A DNA stretch of 9,037 bases from an uncultured Bacteroidia bacterium. Its GTDB lineage: Bacteria > Bacteroidota > Bacteroidia > Bacteroidales > UBA932. The translations under genes were made by a program, and so were the position numbers. The stretch lies in the NCBI GenBank assembly GCA_902766985.1, contig CACXFP010000287.1, positions 1 through 9,037 of the forward strand. Reading direction: 5' to 3'. Every line of letters begins with the position of its first letter. Position 1 is the first letter of the stretch. Shown here in pieces: positions 1 to 7,373 of this stretch. The notes under the pieces were generated by a model, which was not told the DNA's origin, ran no database searches, and was given only the letters and a program-made list of their open reading frames with translations.

Positions 1-4
1 ACTG

Positions 5-35
5 CAAAGTTAGTAAAAAACATTTGATTCACAAC
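5..35 (-). promoter_or_regulatory. candidate leftward Bacteroidetes promoter
   Basis: Read on the minus strand, positions 12-5 spell TAACTTTG, an exact match to the Bacteroidetes -7 box TAnnTTTG. Nineteen bases upstream (35-32) is GTTG, one mismatch from the -33 box TTTG. The upstream flank (about 36-62) is very AT-rich. It points out of the left edge, so it would drive a minus-strand gene lying outside the window. The -33 box is imperfect and no transcript start can be seen, so confidence is moderate. Confidence 0.45.
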
Positions 36-249
36 TTTTTCTGAAAAATTTTTTATCTTTTTCGACACGGGTTTTTGATGGTCAACTTTCATTTTTTCAA
101 TCACTTGCCGTCTTTGAAGAAATTATTTCGACAGCAATTTCGACACATGGCCCCCGAAGCTATCCTCAACAACCCGCGGCAAGCGCCGGTCCGGCCGGGG
201 AGGGTCCTAACCACCACGGCCATGACAGACCGTAGCCAGCCCCACCGGC
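36..249. other. intergenic stretch, no convincing gene
   Basis: This stretch separates the end of the minus-strand operon from the candidate leftward promoter. It is AT-rich up to about 150 and GC-rich from about 155 to 250. TTCGACA occurs three times (near 61, 128 and 139). Two open frames of 70-76 codons cross it on opposite strands, but neither has a ribosome binding site, a recognisable product or a homologue I know. I see no tRNA, rRNA or riboswitch signature. Confidence 0.5.
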
Positions 250-290
250 AAAAAATAATGTTCGGCCGTGAAATCCTCAGATTTACGGCC
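250..290 (-). terminator. probable intrinsic terminator of the lipoprotein operon
   Basis: On the minus strand, GGCCGTAAATC (290-280) pairs with GATTTCACGGCC (275-264) around a four-base loop, giving an 11-bp stem with one bulged base. A T-rich stretch follows, including six consecutive T (255-250). It lies about 75 nt past the stop codon of the last operon gene and has no T-run on the plus strand, so it fits as the operon's end. The T-run starts a few bases after the stem rather than directly at it, which weakens the call. Confidence 0.45.
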
Positions 291-365
291 AAATCACACA
301 CATAATCCAGCATTCCGGCCGCAAAATCGAAGAATCACGGCTAAAAGGAGAGAAAACGGAAAATG

Positions 366-1283
366 TCAGAAAGTCAGATCTTCCTGGCCGGAATAGAGCG
401 GATCCACAACGATATCGAAGCCTCCTTCCGCCGTCAGGACGCTTCCGTGGATCGTCGTCCGGTAATTACGCTGGAGAGGGACTCCGTTGACAACTGTAGT
501 ATAGAGAGATTCGGCAGACCCTTTTTCATATACGGAAAAAGACACGTCGAATAGATTCTTCTCCTGAGTTGCAAGAATATAACCCGTAGATATCCAATAA
601 TCTCCGGCATATGGAGCGAAATCCGGGTGTTCAGCAATGACATTCGGCCCCATGTCATAAAGGGCAGGGGTATCGGCCTTCCCGGAAAGCAGGTGCAGGA
701 CAGTCGGCGCCGACACCCGGAAAGAGGATTTTTCGAACTGGATATCAGCCGCTCGCGCCAACTCGAAATCTTCTTTTTCCGACACGACGTTGAGCTGGGC
801 AAAAGGGCGGTGGAGCGTAATCTCCGCGAAGACCTCCGAATCAACCGCATCGAGCGAATAGCGACCATAGAATGCATCTCTCTCCTCAACATTGGCAAGA
901 CCCGTGGGAAGGACCGTCATCGTGGCACTGGGAAGATCTATATCATAGAAAGGGTTGCCGGGCGTCTGGGCAAGGAACACGAAATCATAGCTGTGTCCCT
1001 CCTGGAGGATGACGCTGTAGGTGGCATGCAAACCCGAGAACGCATCAGATGACGCCTTTTCCACCGGAACGGACAGTTCCTCCAGGTATCCGCTGTCCTT
1101 GTCATACACCCCAACGACCAGTTGGGTAGCCTTTGTTCCATCGCTTGCCGTCTTTACAGCAATCTCCTCGGCACTGATACGGAAAATAGCGCCGACCGAC
1201 CTTCCGGAATCGCTGGGAGACGACGTCTTCGTACATCCGGAAGCTAAGGCCACAAATGCCACGGCAAGCAGGAATCTCTTCAT
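366..1283 (-). CDS. fimbrillin-like/DUF6562-type lipoprotein (paralogue 5, operon end)
   Basis: A 305-aa predicted surface or periplasmic lipoprotein; its function is not established. The N-terminus is a lipoprotein signal with a lipobox-like ASGC (Cys17). Family signatures in order: a Lys-Thr-Ala-Ser-Asp-Gly stretch (about 44-49), FVFLAQTPG (about 101-109), ERDAFYGRY (about 134-142), HRPFAQLN (158-165), SAPTVLHLL (191-199) and VPLQRNYRTTIHG (268-280) close to the C-terminus. It starts at ATG 1283, two bases after the stop of the preceding gene, with no clear Shine-Dalgarno, so translation is probably coupled. It is the most divergent of the four compact paralogues: HRPFAQ replaces RRPFAQ, and SVLTAEG replaces the DIFSVDG that follows the YRTN motif in the other three. 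I infer a pilin-like subunit or surface lipoprotein from context only. Confidence 0.85.
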   Translation of the reverse strand: MKRFLLAVAFVALASGCTKTSSPSDSGRSVGAIFRISAEEIAVKTASDGTKATQLVVGVYDKDSGYLEELSVPVEKASSDAFSGLHATYSVILQEGHSYDFVFLAQTPGNPFYDIDLPSATMTVLPTGLANVEERDAFYGRYSLDAVDSEVFAEITLHRPFAQLNVVSEKEDFELARAADIQFEKSSFRVSAPTVLHLLSGKADTPALYDMGPNVIAEHPDFAPYAGDYWISTGYILATQEKNLFDVSFSVYEKGSAESLYTTVVNGVPLQRNYRTTIHGSVLTAEGGFDIVVDPLYSGQEDLTF

Positions 1284-1285
1284 GT

Positions 1286-2230
1286 CTATATATTTACGCT
1301 ATTTTGAGGTTCTTCGTATTCAGGTATGATGACTATGTCGAACACTCCATCCACGCTGAAAATATCGCCTAAGATATTGGTACGATAATTCCTCTGATAG
1401 GGAACATTGAGTACGGAATAGTCATACAGGGGCGCTTCAGAGCCTTCGCGGTATACGCTGAACAGCACCTGGGTATTCGTCCGGTCCCCCGCCAGTATGT
1501 AATTCATCGCCACATACTTGTAATTGGCAACGGTTACCCCGCCTTCAACCGTATCCTCATATCCCGGAACGTTAGGCGCATCCACCTTCAAAGGAGCAGC
1601 CGAAAGATCATAGGCAGCAGGCACAGAGGTCTTCCCTGTATGGAAATCCAGCACAGTCGGAGCGCTTACTTTCATCGATGAACCGGAAAAGGCTATCTCG
1701 TTGTCAAGAGCTGCAGCATAATCCGCTGCCGAAGTCAGGACATTTATCTGGGCAAACGGCCGTCTGAGTTCCACCCGTTCATTGATGGATCCTGCAACTT
1801 TCCCCGTCCATGTCTTGTAGAACGCATCCCTCTGTTCAGCATTGGCTGGGCCGGACGGATTGACTTTCATGGTGCCCGATACGGCATCGACCGAATATGG
1901 ACCGTCCGGATTCTGCGCCCAGAAAACAATTTCATACGTTTCCCCTTTCACAAGGCGAAGCGAAAGACGGGTCGAGCCGCTAATGGTCGCATCCGTCACG
2001 GAAACGTTCGGAAGGAACTTGTATCCTCCTTCCCGGACACTGTAGACGAGAGCCTGGAGAGAGGTCGCCGACAGCCCGTCGCTATATGCCTTGGATACAA
2101 GACCATCCAGGGATATGAAAAACGAGGCTTCCACGGTTTCTCCCTGCACTGCCGGAGCTTCGGACCGCTGACATCCTGACATAGCCGCCAGGACAGCCGC
2201 CAGGATGACTCCATTGAACAAATTCTTCAT
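1286..2230 (-). CDS. fimbrillin-like/DUF6562-type lipoprotein (paralogue 4)
   Basis: A 314-aa lipoprotein with signal peptide and lipobox MSGC (Cys20). Ordered motifs shared with its neighbours: SKAYSDG (46-52), IVFWAQNPDG (101-110), QRDAFYKTW (133-141), RRPFAQINV (156-164), SAPTVLDFHTG (189-199), YVAMNYILAG (239-248) and VPYQRNYRTNILG (277-289) followed by a DIFSVDG block, ending in an acidic PEYEEP tail. It most resembles the next upstream paralogue, sharing GSSM and NVPGY stretches as well as the core motifs, which suggests a recent duplication of that pair. ATG 2230 lies three bases after the preceding stop and has only a weak AGGA about 15 nt upstream. I read it as a possible type V pilus-like structural subunit; the family is domain-of-unknown-function level. 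Confidence 0.87.
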   Translation of the reverse strand: MKNLFNGVILAAVLAAMSGCQRSEAPAVQGETVEASFFISLDGLVSKAYSDGLSATSLQALVYSVREGGYKFLPNVSVTDATISGSTRLSLRLVKGETYEIVFWAQNPDGPYSVDAVSGTMKVNPSGPANAEQRDAFYKTWTGKVAGSINERVELRRPFAQINVLTSAADYAAALDNEIAFSGSSMKVSAPTVLDFHTGKTSVPAAYDLSAAPLKVDAPNVPGYEDTVEGGVTVANYKYVAMNYILAGDRTNTQVLFSVYREGSEAPLYDYSVLNVPYQRNYRTNILGDIFSVDGVFDIVIIPEYEEPQNSVNI

Positions 2231-2233
2231 TTC

Positions 2234-3160
2234 TTATATATCCTGCTTATAATCCGGTGTCTCGTATTCAGGGACAATGATCACGTTGAACGTCCCGTCA
2301 ACACTGAATATATCACCGACGATATTCGTACGGTAATTCCTCTGATAGGGGACCGTGGCCACGTTCCAGGTATTCAGCGGAGTGTCGGTGCCGCTTTTGT
2401 AAACATCGAAACGGACGTCGGATACGGCCTTGGCTGCCCCGGCAAGGATATAGTCCATCGCCACGTATTTATGCGTAGAAGCATATCCAGGCACATTCGG
2501 GTTGTCCGATACGATACTGTTCTTTTCGAGGGTATAGGCTTTCGGCGAAGACACGCTGCCATCGATTACGTTCAGTACGGTAGGAGCCGTCACAGTCATC
2601 GACGATCCGGCAAAGGTAATCTTGTTGTCAACCGCAGCCTGCCAGTCTTCAAGTGTCGTCAGGACGTTGATCTGGGCGAACGGACGGCGGAGCTTCACGG
2701 TTTCAGTTATGGCTGAAGACACTTTTCCGGTCGTATAAACCTTGTAGAAAGCATCACGGCCTTCGTCATTGGCCAGACCCGTTTCTTTCACGGTTATCTT
2801 CTTCGCCGCCGTATCAAACGTATAGAAACCGGCACCAGGCTTCTGGGCCCAGAATACGATCTCGTAACTCTCGCCCTTGATCAGTTTGAGACTGACGGTC
2901 GTAGAAATATTGATAGCAGCCTGTTTGGACACGTTTTCCAGGTAGATCAGGTTGTCTTGGGCCGAGCCTCCTTCGTAGCGATAAACGGCAACGGTAAGTT
3001 CCGTCGCAGTGGTTCCGTCGCTATAGGCTTTGGTCATAGGTCCCTCTGTTCCGACGGTAAATACAGCGTCAACCGCTTCAGGGACAATGGCAGGCTCATG
3101 CTGCTTGGAACATGATAATACAGCTGCGAGGGCAAGCATGCTTGCAACAATCCGTTTCAT
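2234..3160 (-). CDS. fimbrillin-like/DUF6562-type lipoprotein (paralogue 3)
   Basis: A 308-aa lipoprotein with a short signal peptide ending at VLSC (Cys17). Motifs in order: TKAYSDG (43-49), IVFWAQKPG (101-109), GLANDEGRDAFYKVY (128-142), RRPFAQINV (158-166), TAPTVLNVIDG (191-201), YVAMDYILAG (232-241), VPYQRNYRTNIVG (270-282), then DIFSVDGTFNV and a PEYETP tail. The ATG at 3160 follows the preceding stop by 11 nt; the leader has no Shine-Dalgarno. Length and motif order match the adjacent paralogues, so these are tandem duplicates. The conserved Lys soon after the lipidated Cys could be a processing point if these behave like type V pilins, but that is inference. Cell-surface or outer-membrane location is likely from the lipobox. 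Confidence 0.88.
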   Translation of the reverse strand: MKRIVASMLALAAVLSCSKQHEPAIVPEAVDAVFTVGTEGPMTKAYSDGTTATELTVAVYRYEGGSAQDNLIYLENVSKQAAINISTTVSLKLIKGESYEIVFWAQKPGAGFYTFDTAAKKITVKETGLANDEGRDAFYKVYTTGKVSSAITETVKLRRPFAQINVLTTLEDWQAAVDNKITFAGSSMTVTAPTVLNVIDGSVSSPKAYTLEKNSIVSDNPNVPGYASTHKYVAMDYILAGAAKAVSDVRFDVYKSGTDTPLNTWNVATVPYQRNYRTNIVGDIFSVDGTFNVIIVPEYETPDYKQDI

Positions 3161-3171
3161 GTCAATCGGTT

Positions 3172-4116
3172 TTAAAGGTTGCTTTCGAAATCAGGAGTAG
3201 AATAGATAGGATCTATGATGACATTGAACGTGCCGTCTACACTGAAAATATCTCCCACGATATTGGTACGGTAGTTCCTCTGGAACGGGACGTTGGTCAC
3301 ATTGTGGAAAATGGCAAAGTCAATTCCACTTTGCTTCCCGACTACATCCAAAGCCACCGATGTTGCGGTTTCCTTGGAAGAGGAGGCAAGGATGTAAGCC
3401 ATGGCCATATACCTGACGGGAGTGTCTGTAATGGAAGTGCTTACGGTAAGGGTGCCTCCCTGGAACTTGTTTGCCGTAAAGACTGCGTCGACCGGAGTGC
3501 CGGTAGTCCCGTCGAGGAGATTCAGCACGGAAGCCGCCTTCTTGACGGTAATGGCTGTGGTCAGGGTCGCATCGAAAGCCACCTTGGAAGCCTCTGCTGC
3601 GGTATAGTCAGAATTGAGAGAACCGAAGTTCACCTGGGCGAACGGACGGCGGAGGGTTATGTCCTTGCTAAAGGCTCCTGTTACGGTATAATCCTTTTCA
3701 AGGGCATAGAAGGCATCCCTGGTGTCATCGTTGCAAAGCCCGGCCGAATAATCGACCGTTATGGTCTTCTTGTCTGCAGAATATGGATAAGTCCCGCTTT
3801 TCTGGGCAAAAAAGACGAAACTGTACTTGACATTCCGGATCAGCTTTACCTTGACGGTATAGTGTGTCTGGTCCACCTTGGTGACGGCAGGGGTGACTGT
3901 ATCAAGCCAGTCTCCGTTGGCATCATAGACGAAAACGTCAAGGACATCAACGGATGCCGCCTCGCTCACCCCATCCACCTTGGTGGCAGTTCCCTGGGAG
4001 AGGGCCACGCTGAAGTTTGCCTCAACCTCATTGCTCCCCTCTCCCAAGCCGATCTTGTCGCACCCGGTCAGCAACAAGACCGACAGGGCGGCAAAGAAAT
4101 GTACGAATCTTTTCAT
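3172..4116 (-). CDS. fimbrillin-like/DUF6562-type lipoprotein (paralogue 2)
   Basis: A 314-aa lipoprotein beginning MKRFVHFF, with lipobox LTGC (Cys19). I chose ATG 4116 over the in-frame TTG at 4125 because it gives the MKR start typical of this set and leaves a 9-nt spacer after the preceding stop. Motifs: TKVDG (45-49, a shortened form of the TKAYSDG motif), FVFFAQKSG (100-108), DTRDAFYAL (131-139), RRPFAQVNF (156-164), SVLNLLDG (196-203), YMAMAYILA (236-244), VPFQRNYRTNIVG (276-288), then DIFSVDGTFNV and a DPIYSTPDF tail. That last tail is closer to the large fusion protein's DPIYQTTDY than to the PEYE tails of the two genes after it, so it looks intermediate between the large and compact forms. 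Confidence 0.87.
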   Translation of the reverse strand: MKRFVHFFAALSVLLLTGCDKIGLGEGSNEVEANFSVALSQGTATKVDGVSEAASVDVLDVFVYDANGDWLDTVTPAVTKVDQTHYTVKVKLIRNVKYSFVFFAQKSGTYPYSADKKTITVDYSAGLCNDDTRDAFYALEKDYTVTGAFSKDITLRRPFAQVNFGSLNSDYTAAEASKVAFDATLTTAITVKKAASVLNLLDGTTGTPVDAVFTANKFQGGTLTVSTSITDTPVRYMAMAYILASSSKETATSVALDVVGKQSGIDFAIFHNVTNVPFQRNYRTNIVGDIFSVDGTFNVIIDPIYSTPDFESNL

Positions 4117-4125
4117 AGATTTCAA

Positions 4126-6342
4126 TTACTTGCGATAAGCATCAAAGGAATTGTCGGAGAAAGTTCCTCCTGTCACGGAAATATGGTCCGCAGCATCTGC
4201 AGCGAGCCTGCTGTCCACGACAAGGGAGCCCGTGAATGTACCTCCCTGTATGTCAAGGGACACCAGGTTTTCTGCAGGGATGGAACCCCAGACACCATAC
4301 TCGACTTTCCCGGAAATGGTTCCGGTAGTATTGACGGTTATCTGTGTCCCTGCAGGATAGTAATTGGTAACGCACGCATCGAATGCATAACCGTTTGCCG
4401 GAGCGATGATACTGGTAGAACCGATGATGTTGACCACACCGCAGTTATTGGACATAGTATAATCTCCGGAAGATAGATTGGATCCATCAAGGGTAACGTT
4501 CTCAAGGGTAAGGTTGGCATAGTTCTGGATAAGCATACGCATACCCGATCCTGCAGTGGCAGAGATGGTTCCATTCTTAATGACAACGGTCGAACCCTTT
4601 TCCAGGTGAAGCGCCTGGGTCTGTGTTCCGGTAGAACCTACAGGACCATTGAGCTCAAGTGTCTTCCCGTTAAGGTCTATGGTCATGGTCTTTGGAGACG
4701 TTGCACTCAACATAATTCCGTCGGCCTCCTTGACATCAGCGGTAAGGACTATATACGGGTTTTCACTTTCCCCGATCGCTGTCTGGATATCCTCAGAACT
4801 GTCTGCGAGGGCAGTTACATCTTCCGGAACGACTTCATACCAGTCGCCGTCCGGAACGGCCTTGTAACCGGGAGCGAGGAAGTTGGTGCCGGCGCCTTCG
4901 GCGGCATTGTTGCCAGGATTGAATTTGTGGAAACGGCCGCCGGAAACGATGACCTTGGCGGTCCCGTTCTTATAATTCGCATCAAGGCAATTGAGCATAT
5001 AGCGGTACGGCTCCTCTCCACTGCCACTCGAGAGTTGCTGGAGGTCGAAGGTTCCGCCCTTGATTTCGAGGGTTCCGTCATAGACATATATTGCAGAGAT
5101 GTTGCCGTTGAAGGTACCGTTCTCAATGACAAGATGGCCGCCGTCCCGGACATCGGCAGCAAACTCGTCATTTTCCTTGGCCTGGAATGTTCCTTCGCCG
5201 GTAATAGTCAAAACTCCGCCCTGGACGGATACGAGGGACCAACTCTCGACACTTTCGTCCCAGAGGTCTACAGTGTTGGAGAAAGTCTTTCCTCCCATAT
5301 CAAGGACGGTTGCCACTCCCTTGGGAGCTACAAGCTGTTTGTCCAAGTCGGCATTTTCAGTAACGGTGACATTGCCTCCCTTGAAGAGAGCGAGTTGGAG
5401 GGTGTTGGTATAGTCATAGTCAGTGGTCTGATAGATAGGGTCAACGGTAATGTTGAACTGCCCCTTGACTGAGAAAAAGTTGCCTAAAATATTCGTGCGA
5501 TAATTCCTCTGCAGGGGAACATTGGCCACGCTGCGGCTGATTTCGAGGTCGGTGCCGTTCTGCAGGGTCTTAAGCTTGAGGGTCACATCCTGCAGTTCCT
5601 TTTCTCCTGCGAGGACATACGCCATGGCAACATAATCATAGGAGGTCCCTGCAACAACGAGATATTCAGGATCGACAGGATGGGCCGCAAGGGTCATTTC
5701 CACATCTGTGCGTGCGGCATCAATCTCCCCGGTGAGAATATTCAACTTGTTGGGAACAGAGATGACATATCCTGTGGTCATCGTCTCATCCACGGCAATG
5801 CCGGAATTCTGCGCAACGGTGAAGTCTCCAGCGAGGGCGCCAACGTTGAGCTGGGCGAAAGGCCTGGTAAGTGTCTCATCCTTTACGAAGGCCTCGGTAA
5901 CCTTGAATTTATCCTTTGTGAAGAAGGCGTCGAAGCTGTCGTCGTTCATCATGCTCTTGAGGAAATCAGCCGTGAGGGTGAGTTCCTTGGAATCAGAACT
6001 GAAAAGAGAGGTATACTTTCCGGGACTCTGAGCCCAGAAGGTGAATGAATACTCCACATCCTTGACAAGGCTCACTTCTACGGTAGCTGCCTTGCCGGAA
6101 ACGGTTACGGTCTGGTCCAGATCGGCAAGGTGATTGTCGTTCTTGTCATATACTCGGAACAGGAGTTCAGTGGCGGAAAGGCCGTCGCTGACAGCCTTGG
6201 TAGCAGCTTCCTGGGGAACGGTCACCCTAAACTTTACGGTAACGTTGTCTCCCTCAATGGCAGAAGGCGCAATCTCCTTTGCGCAACCCGCAGCCAGCAA
6301 AAGCGTCGCCGCGGCAATAATGGAATAAAGGATCTTTTTCAT
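4126..6342 (-). CDS. large lipoprotein: fimbrillin-like domain plus two beta-helix-like segments
   Basis: A 738-aa lipoprotein, more than twice the length of its paralogues. The signal peptide ends in LAAGC (Cys20). Residues about 30-310 are the same domain as the compact paralogues: TKAVSDG (48-54), FTFWAQSPG (100-108), RPFAQLNVG (160-168), YVAMAYVLAG (237-246), VPLQRNYRTNILG (275-287) and DPIYQTTDY. Residues about 313-505 and 506-738 each look like a beta-helix: an opening such as VLDMGGKTF or TIDLNGKTL, then rungs such as LVIENGTFNG, LEIKGGTFD, VVIKNGTIS, LTLENVTLDG, LDIQGGTFTG and ISVTGGTFSD. The first segment closes with a GYKAVPDGDWYEVV end-piece; the second stops without one. ATG 6342 has an AT-rich leader and no Shine-Dalgarno. 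Its size and repeats suggest a tip, adhesin or glycan-contacting subunit, by inference. Confidence 0.88.
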   Translation of the reverse strand: MKKILYSIIAAATLLLAAGCAKEIAPSAIEGDNVTVKFRVTVPQEAATKAVSDGLSATELLFRVYDKNDNHLADLDQTVTVSGKAATVEVSLVKDVEYSFTFWAQSPGKYTSLFSSDSKELTLTADFLKSMMNDDSFDAFFTKDKFKVTEAFVKDETLTRPFAQLNVGALAGDFTVAQNSGIAVDETMTTGYVISVPNKLNILTGEIDAARTDVEMTLAAHPVDPEYLVVAGTSYDYVAMAYVLAGEKELQDVTLKLKTLQNGTDLEISRSVANVPLQRNYRTNILGNFFSVKGQFNITVDPIYQTTDYDYTNTLQLALFKGGNVTVTENADLDKQLVAPKGVATVLDMGGKTFSNTVDLWDESVESWSLVSVQGGVLTITGEGTFQAKENDEFAADVRDGGHLVIENGTFNGNISAIYVYDGTLEIKGGTFDLQQLSSGSGEEPYRYMLNCLDANYKNGTAKVIVSGGRFHKFNPGNNAAEGAGTNFLAPGYKAVPDGDWYEVVPEDVTALADSSEDIQTAIGESENPYIVLTADVKEADGIMLSATSPKTMTIDLNGKTLELNGPVGSTGTQTQALHLEKGSTVVIKNGTISATAGSGMRMLIQNYANLTLENVTLDGSNLSSGDYTMSNNCGVVNIIGSTSIIAPANGYAFDACVTNYYPAGTQITVNTTGTISGKVEYGVWGSIPAENLVSLDIQGGTFTGSLVVDSRLAADAADHISVTGGTFSDNSFDAYRK

Positions 6343-6374
6343 AATGTATTAGTAAATTTTAAATTTAGTCTGCA

Positions 6375-7373
6375 TCAAATAACGACATTGAACTCGCCGT
6401 CATATACGGGGTCTATGGTGATTCCGGAGGAAAGGCCGCTGGTGAGGATCCGGCCGGTAACGGTGGTCAGGCTGCTCCGCCTCAGAGGGACCTCGATATT
6501 GGGAACCGTACTGATAAACTCCCAATTTTCATCATAGAAAGAGAGACTCAGGACGACGCTTCCTTCATCGGATCCTACGAACACGTAATCGAAGCCGAGG
6601 CTTACTGAGCCGTCGGAATTGACAGTCATCGACGTATCGAACGTCGTGCCGGTTATGGCATCGACGGGACGTCCGCTGAAAAGATTGAACGCGCTCGGAA
6701 GATATTGAGGGTATGTGTAACGCACATGGAATTTGGAGATGTCCACCGCCGACGGATCCTTTACCATGGAACCGGAGCGGATGGCAAGCTGGGTAGCCCA
6801 GTAATTGATGAACTTGTCTTTATCGGTCGCTATCACCCGGAATCTCGCATGTGGTCTTTGCATGGGAATCGTCTTTTCAACCGAAACGTATGAATCCAGG
6901 ATGTCTGCGAGCATCAGGTCGTTGCTCCCATACCATGCAGCCCTGTATTCGTTGTCCCCTGAGTAGGTTGATGTCAGGGATATCTCCGCAAAATCCGAAG
7001 CCTCATAATACGGGGATCCGTTTGTGTAGTCGGTCCACGCAACGACCTTGTAATTGGCAGGCTCGACTGAAACGGATATCTGCCTGTCCAGATTCTCAAG
7101 ATCGGTACCTGTCAGCGTCTCTTCATATGCCGGCACCTTTTCATAGGAGTCACCGGCATAGCGGTAGAAACGGATGATATAGCGGACTGTGTGGCCTGAG
7201 GAAGACGCCCTTGTCTGGAAATCCACAGTTTTCCAGGGCTCGATCCCATAATCATGTTCCAGATTCAGGGTCACGTTTATCAGGTCGCCGCCTTCAGGTT
7301 CTTCGTGGACATCACAGGAGAACAACATGATGGCAGCCAGCGACAAGACAATGTATGCTATAGCTTTTCTCAT
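6375..7373 (-). CDS. Mfa2/FimB- or DUF6562-like lipoprotein, probable anchor or accessory subunit
   Basis: A 332-aa lipoprotein with signal peptide and lipobox LFSC (Cys20). Domain features: TRASSSGHTVRYIIRFYRY (54-72), YKVVAWTDYT (108-117), YYEASDFAEI (122-131), MQRPHARFRV (171-180), LPSAFNLFSG (225-234), FDYVFVGS (261-268), VPLRRSSLTTVTGRILTSG (295-313) and a DPVYDGEFNVVI end. The Arg-Pro and C-terminal motifs parallel RRPFAQ and YRTN in the downstream lipoproteins, so it looks like a distant member of the same superfamily. Start: ATG 7373 overlaps the preceding stop as ATGA and has a strong GGAGG five bases upstream; an in-frame ATG at 7412 lies inside the preceding gene and would spoil the signal peptide. 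Proteins of this kind follow DUF3575/OmpA genes in Bacteroides and are annotated from DUF6562 to FimB/Mfa2 fimbrial; I am not sure which profile would win. Confidence 0.85.
   Translation of the reverse strand: MRKAIAYIVLSLAAIMLFSCDVHEEPEGGDLINVTLNLEHDYGIEPWKTVDFQTRASSSGHTVRYIIRFYRYAGDSYEKVPAYEETLTGTDLENLDRQISVSVEPANYKVVAWTDYTNGSPYYEASDFAEISLTSTYSGDNEYRAAWYGSNDLMLADILDSYVSVEKTIPMQRPHARFRVIATDKDKFINYWATQLAIRSGSMVKDPSAVDISKFHVRYTYPQYLPSAFNLFSGRPVDAITGTTFDTSMTVNSDGSVSLGFDYVFVGSDEGSVVLSLSFYDENWEFISTVPNIEVPLRRSSLTTVTGRILTSGLSSGITIDPVYDGEFNVVI

Noticed and set aside
75..313. Open frames of 70-76 codons on both strands in the left intergenic region
   Set aside because: They overlap antisense to each other, lack a ribosome binding site and any recognisable motif, and one reads through the probable terminator.
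4117..4125. TTG start at 4125 for the 314-aa lipoprotein
   Set aside because: ATG 4116 in the same frame gives the MKR signal-peptide start typical of the paralogues; the TTG only adds three residues.
3112..4476. 454-codon plus-strand open frame
   Set aside because: It is antisense to three lipoprotein genes with clear signal peptides and conserved motifs; its translation has no family signature. The same goes for the 288-codon plus frame at 4606-5472.
6353..6367. AT palindrome between the 332-aa and 738-aa lipoprotein genes as a terminator or operator
   Set aside because: The potential stem is A/T only and too weak for a terminator, and nothing identifies a regulator; it is reported only as part of the AT-rich leader.
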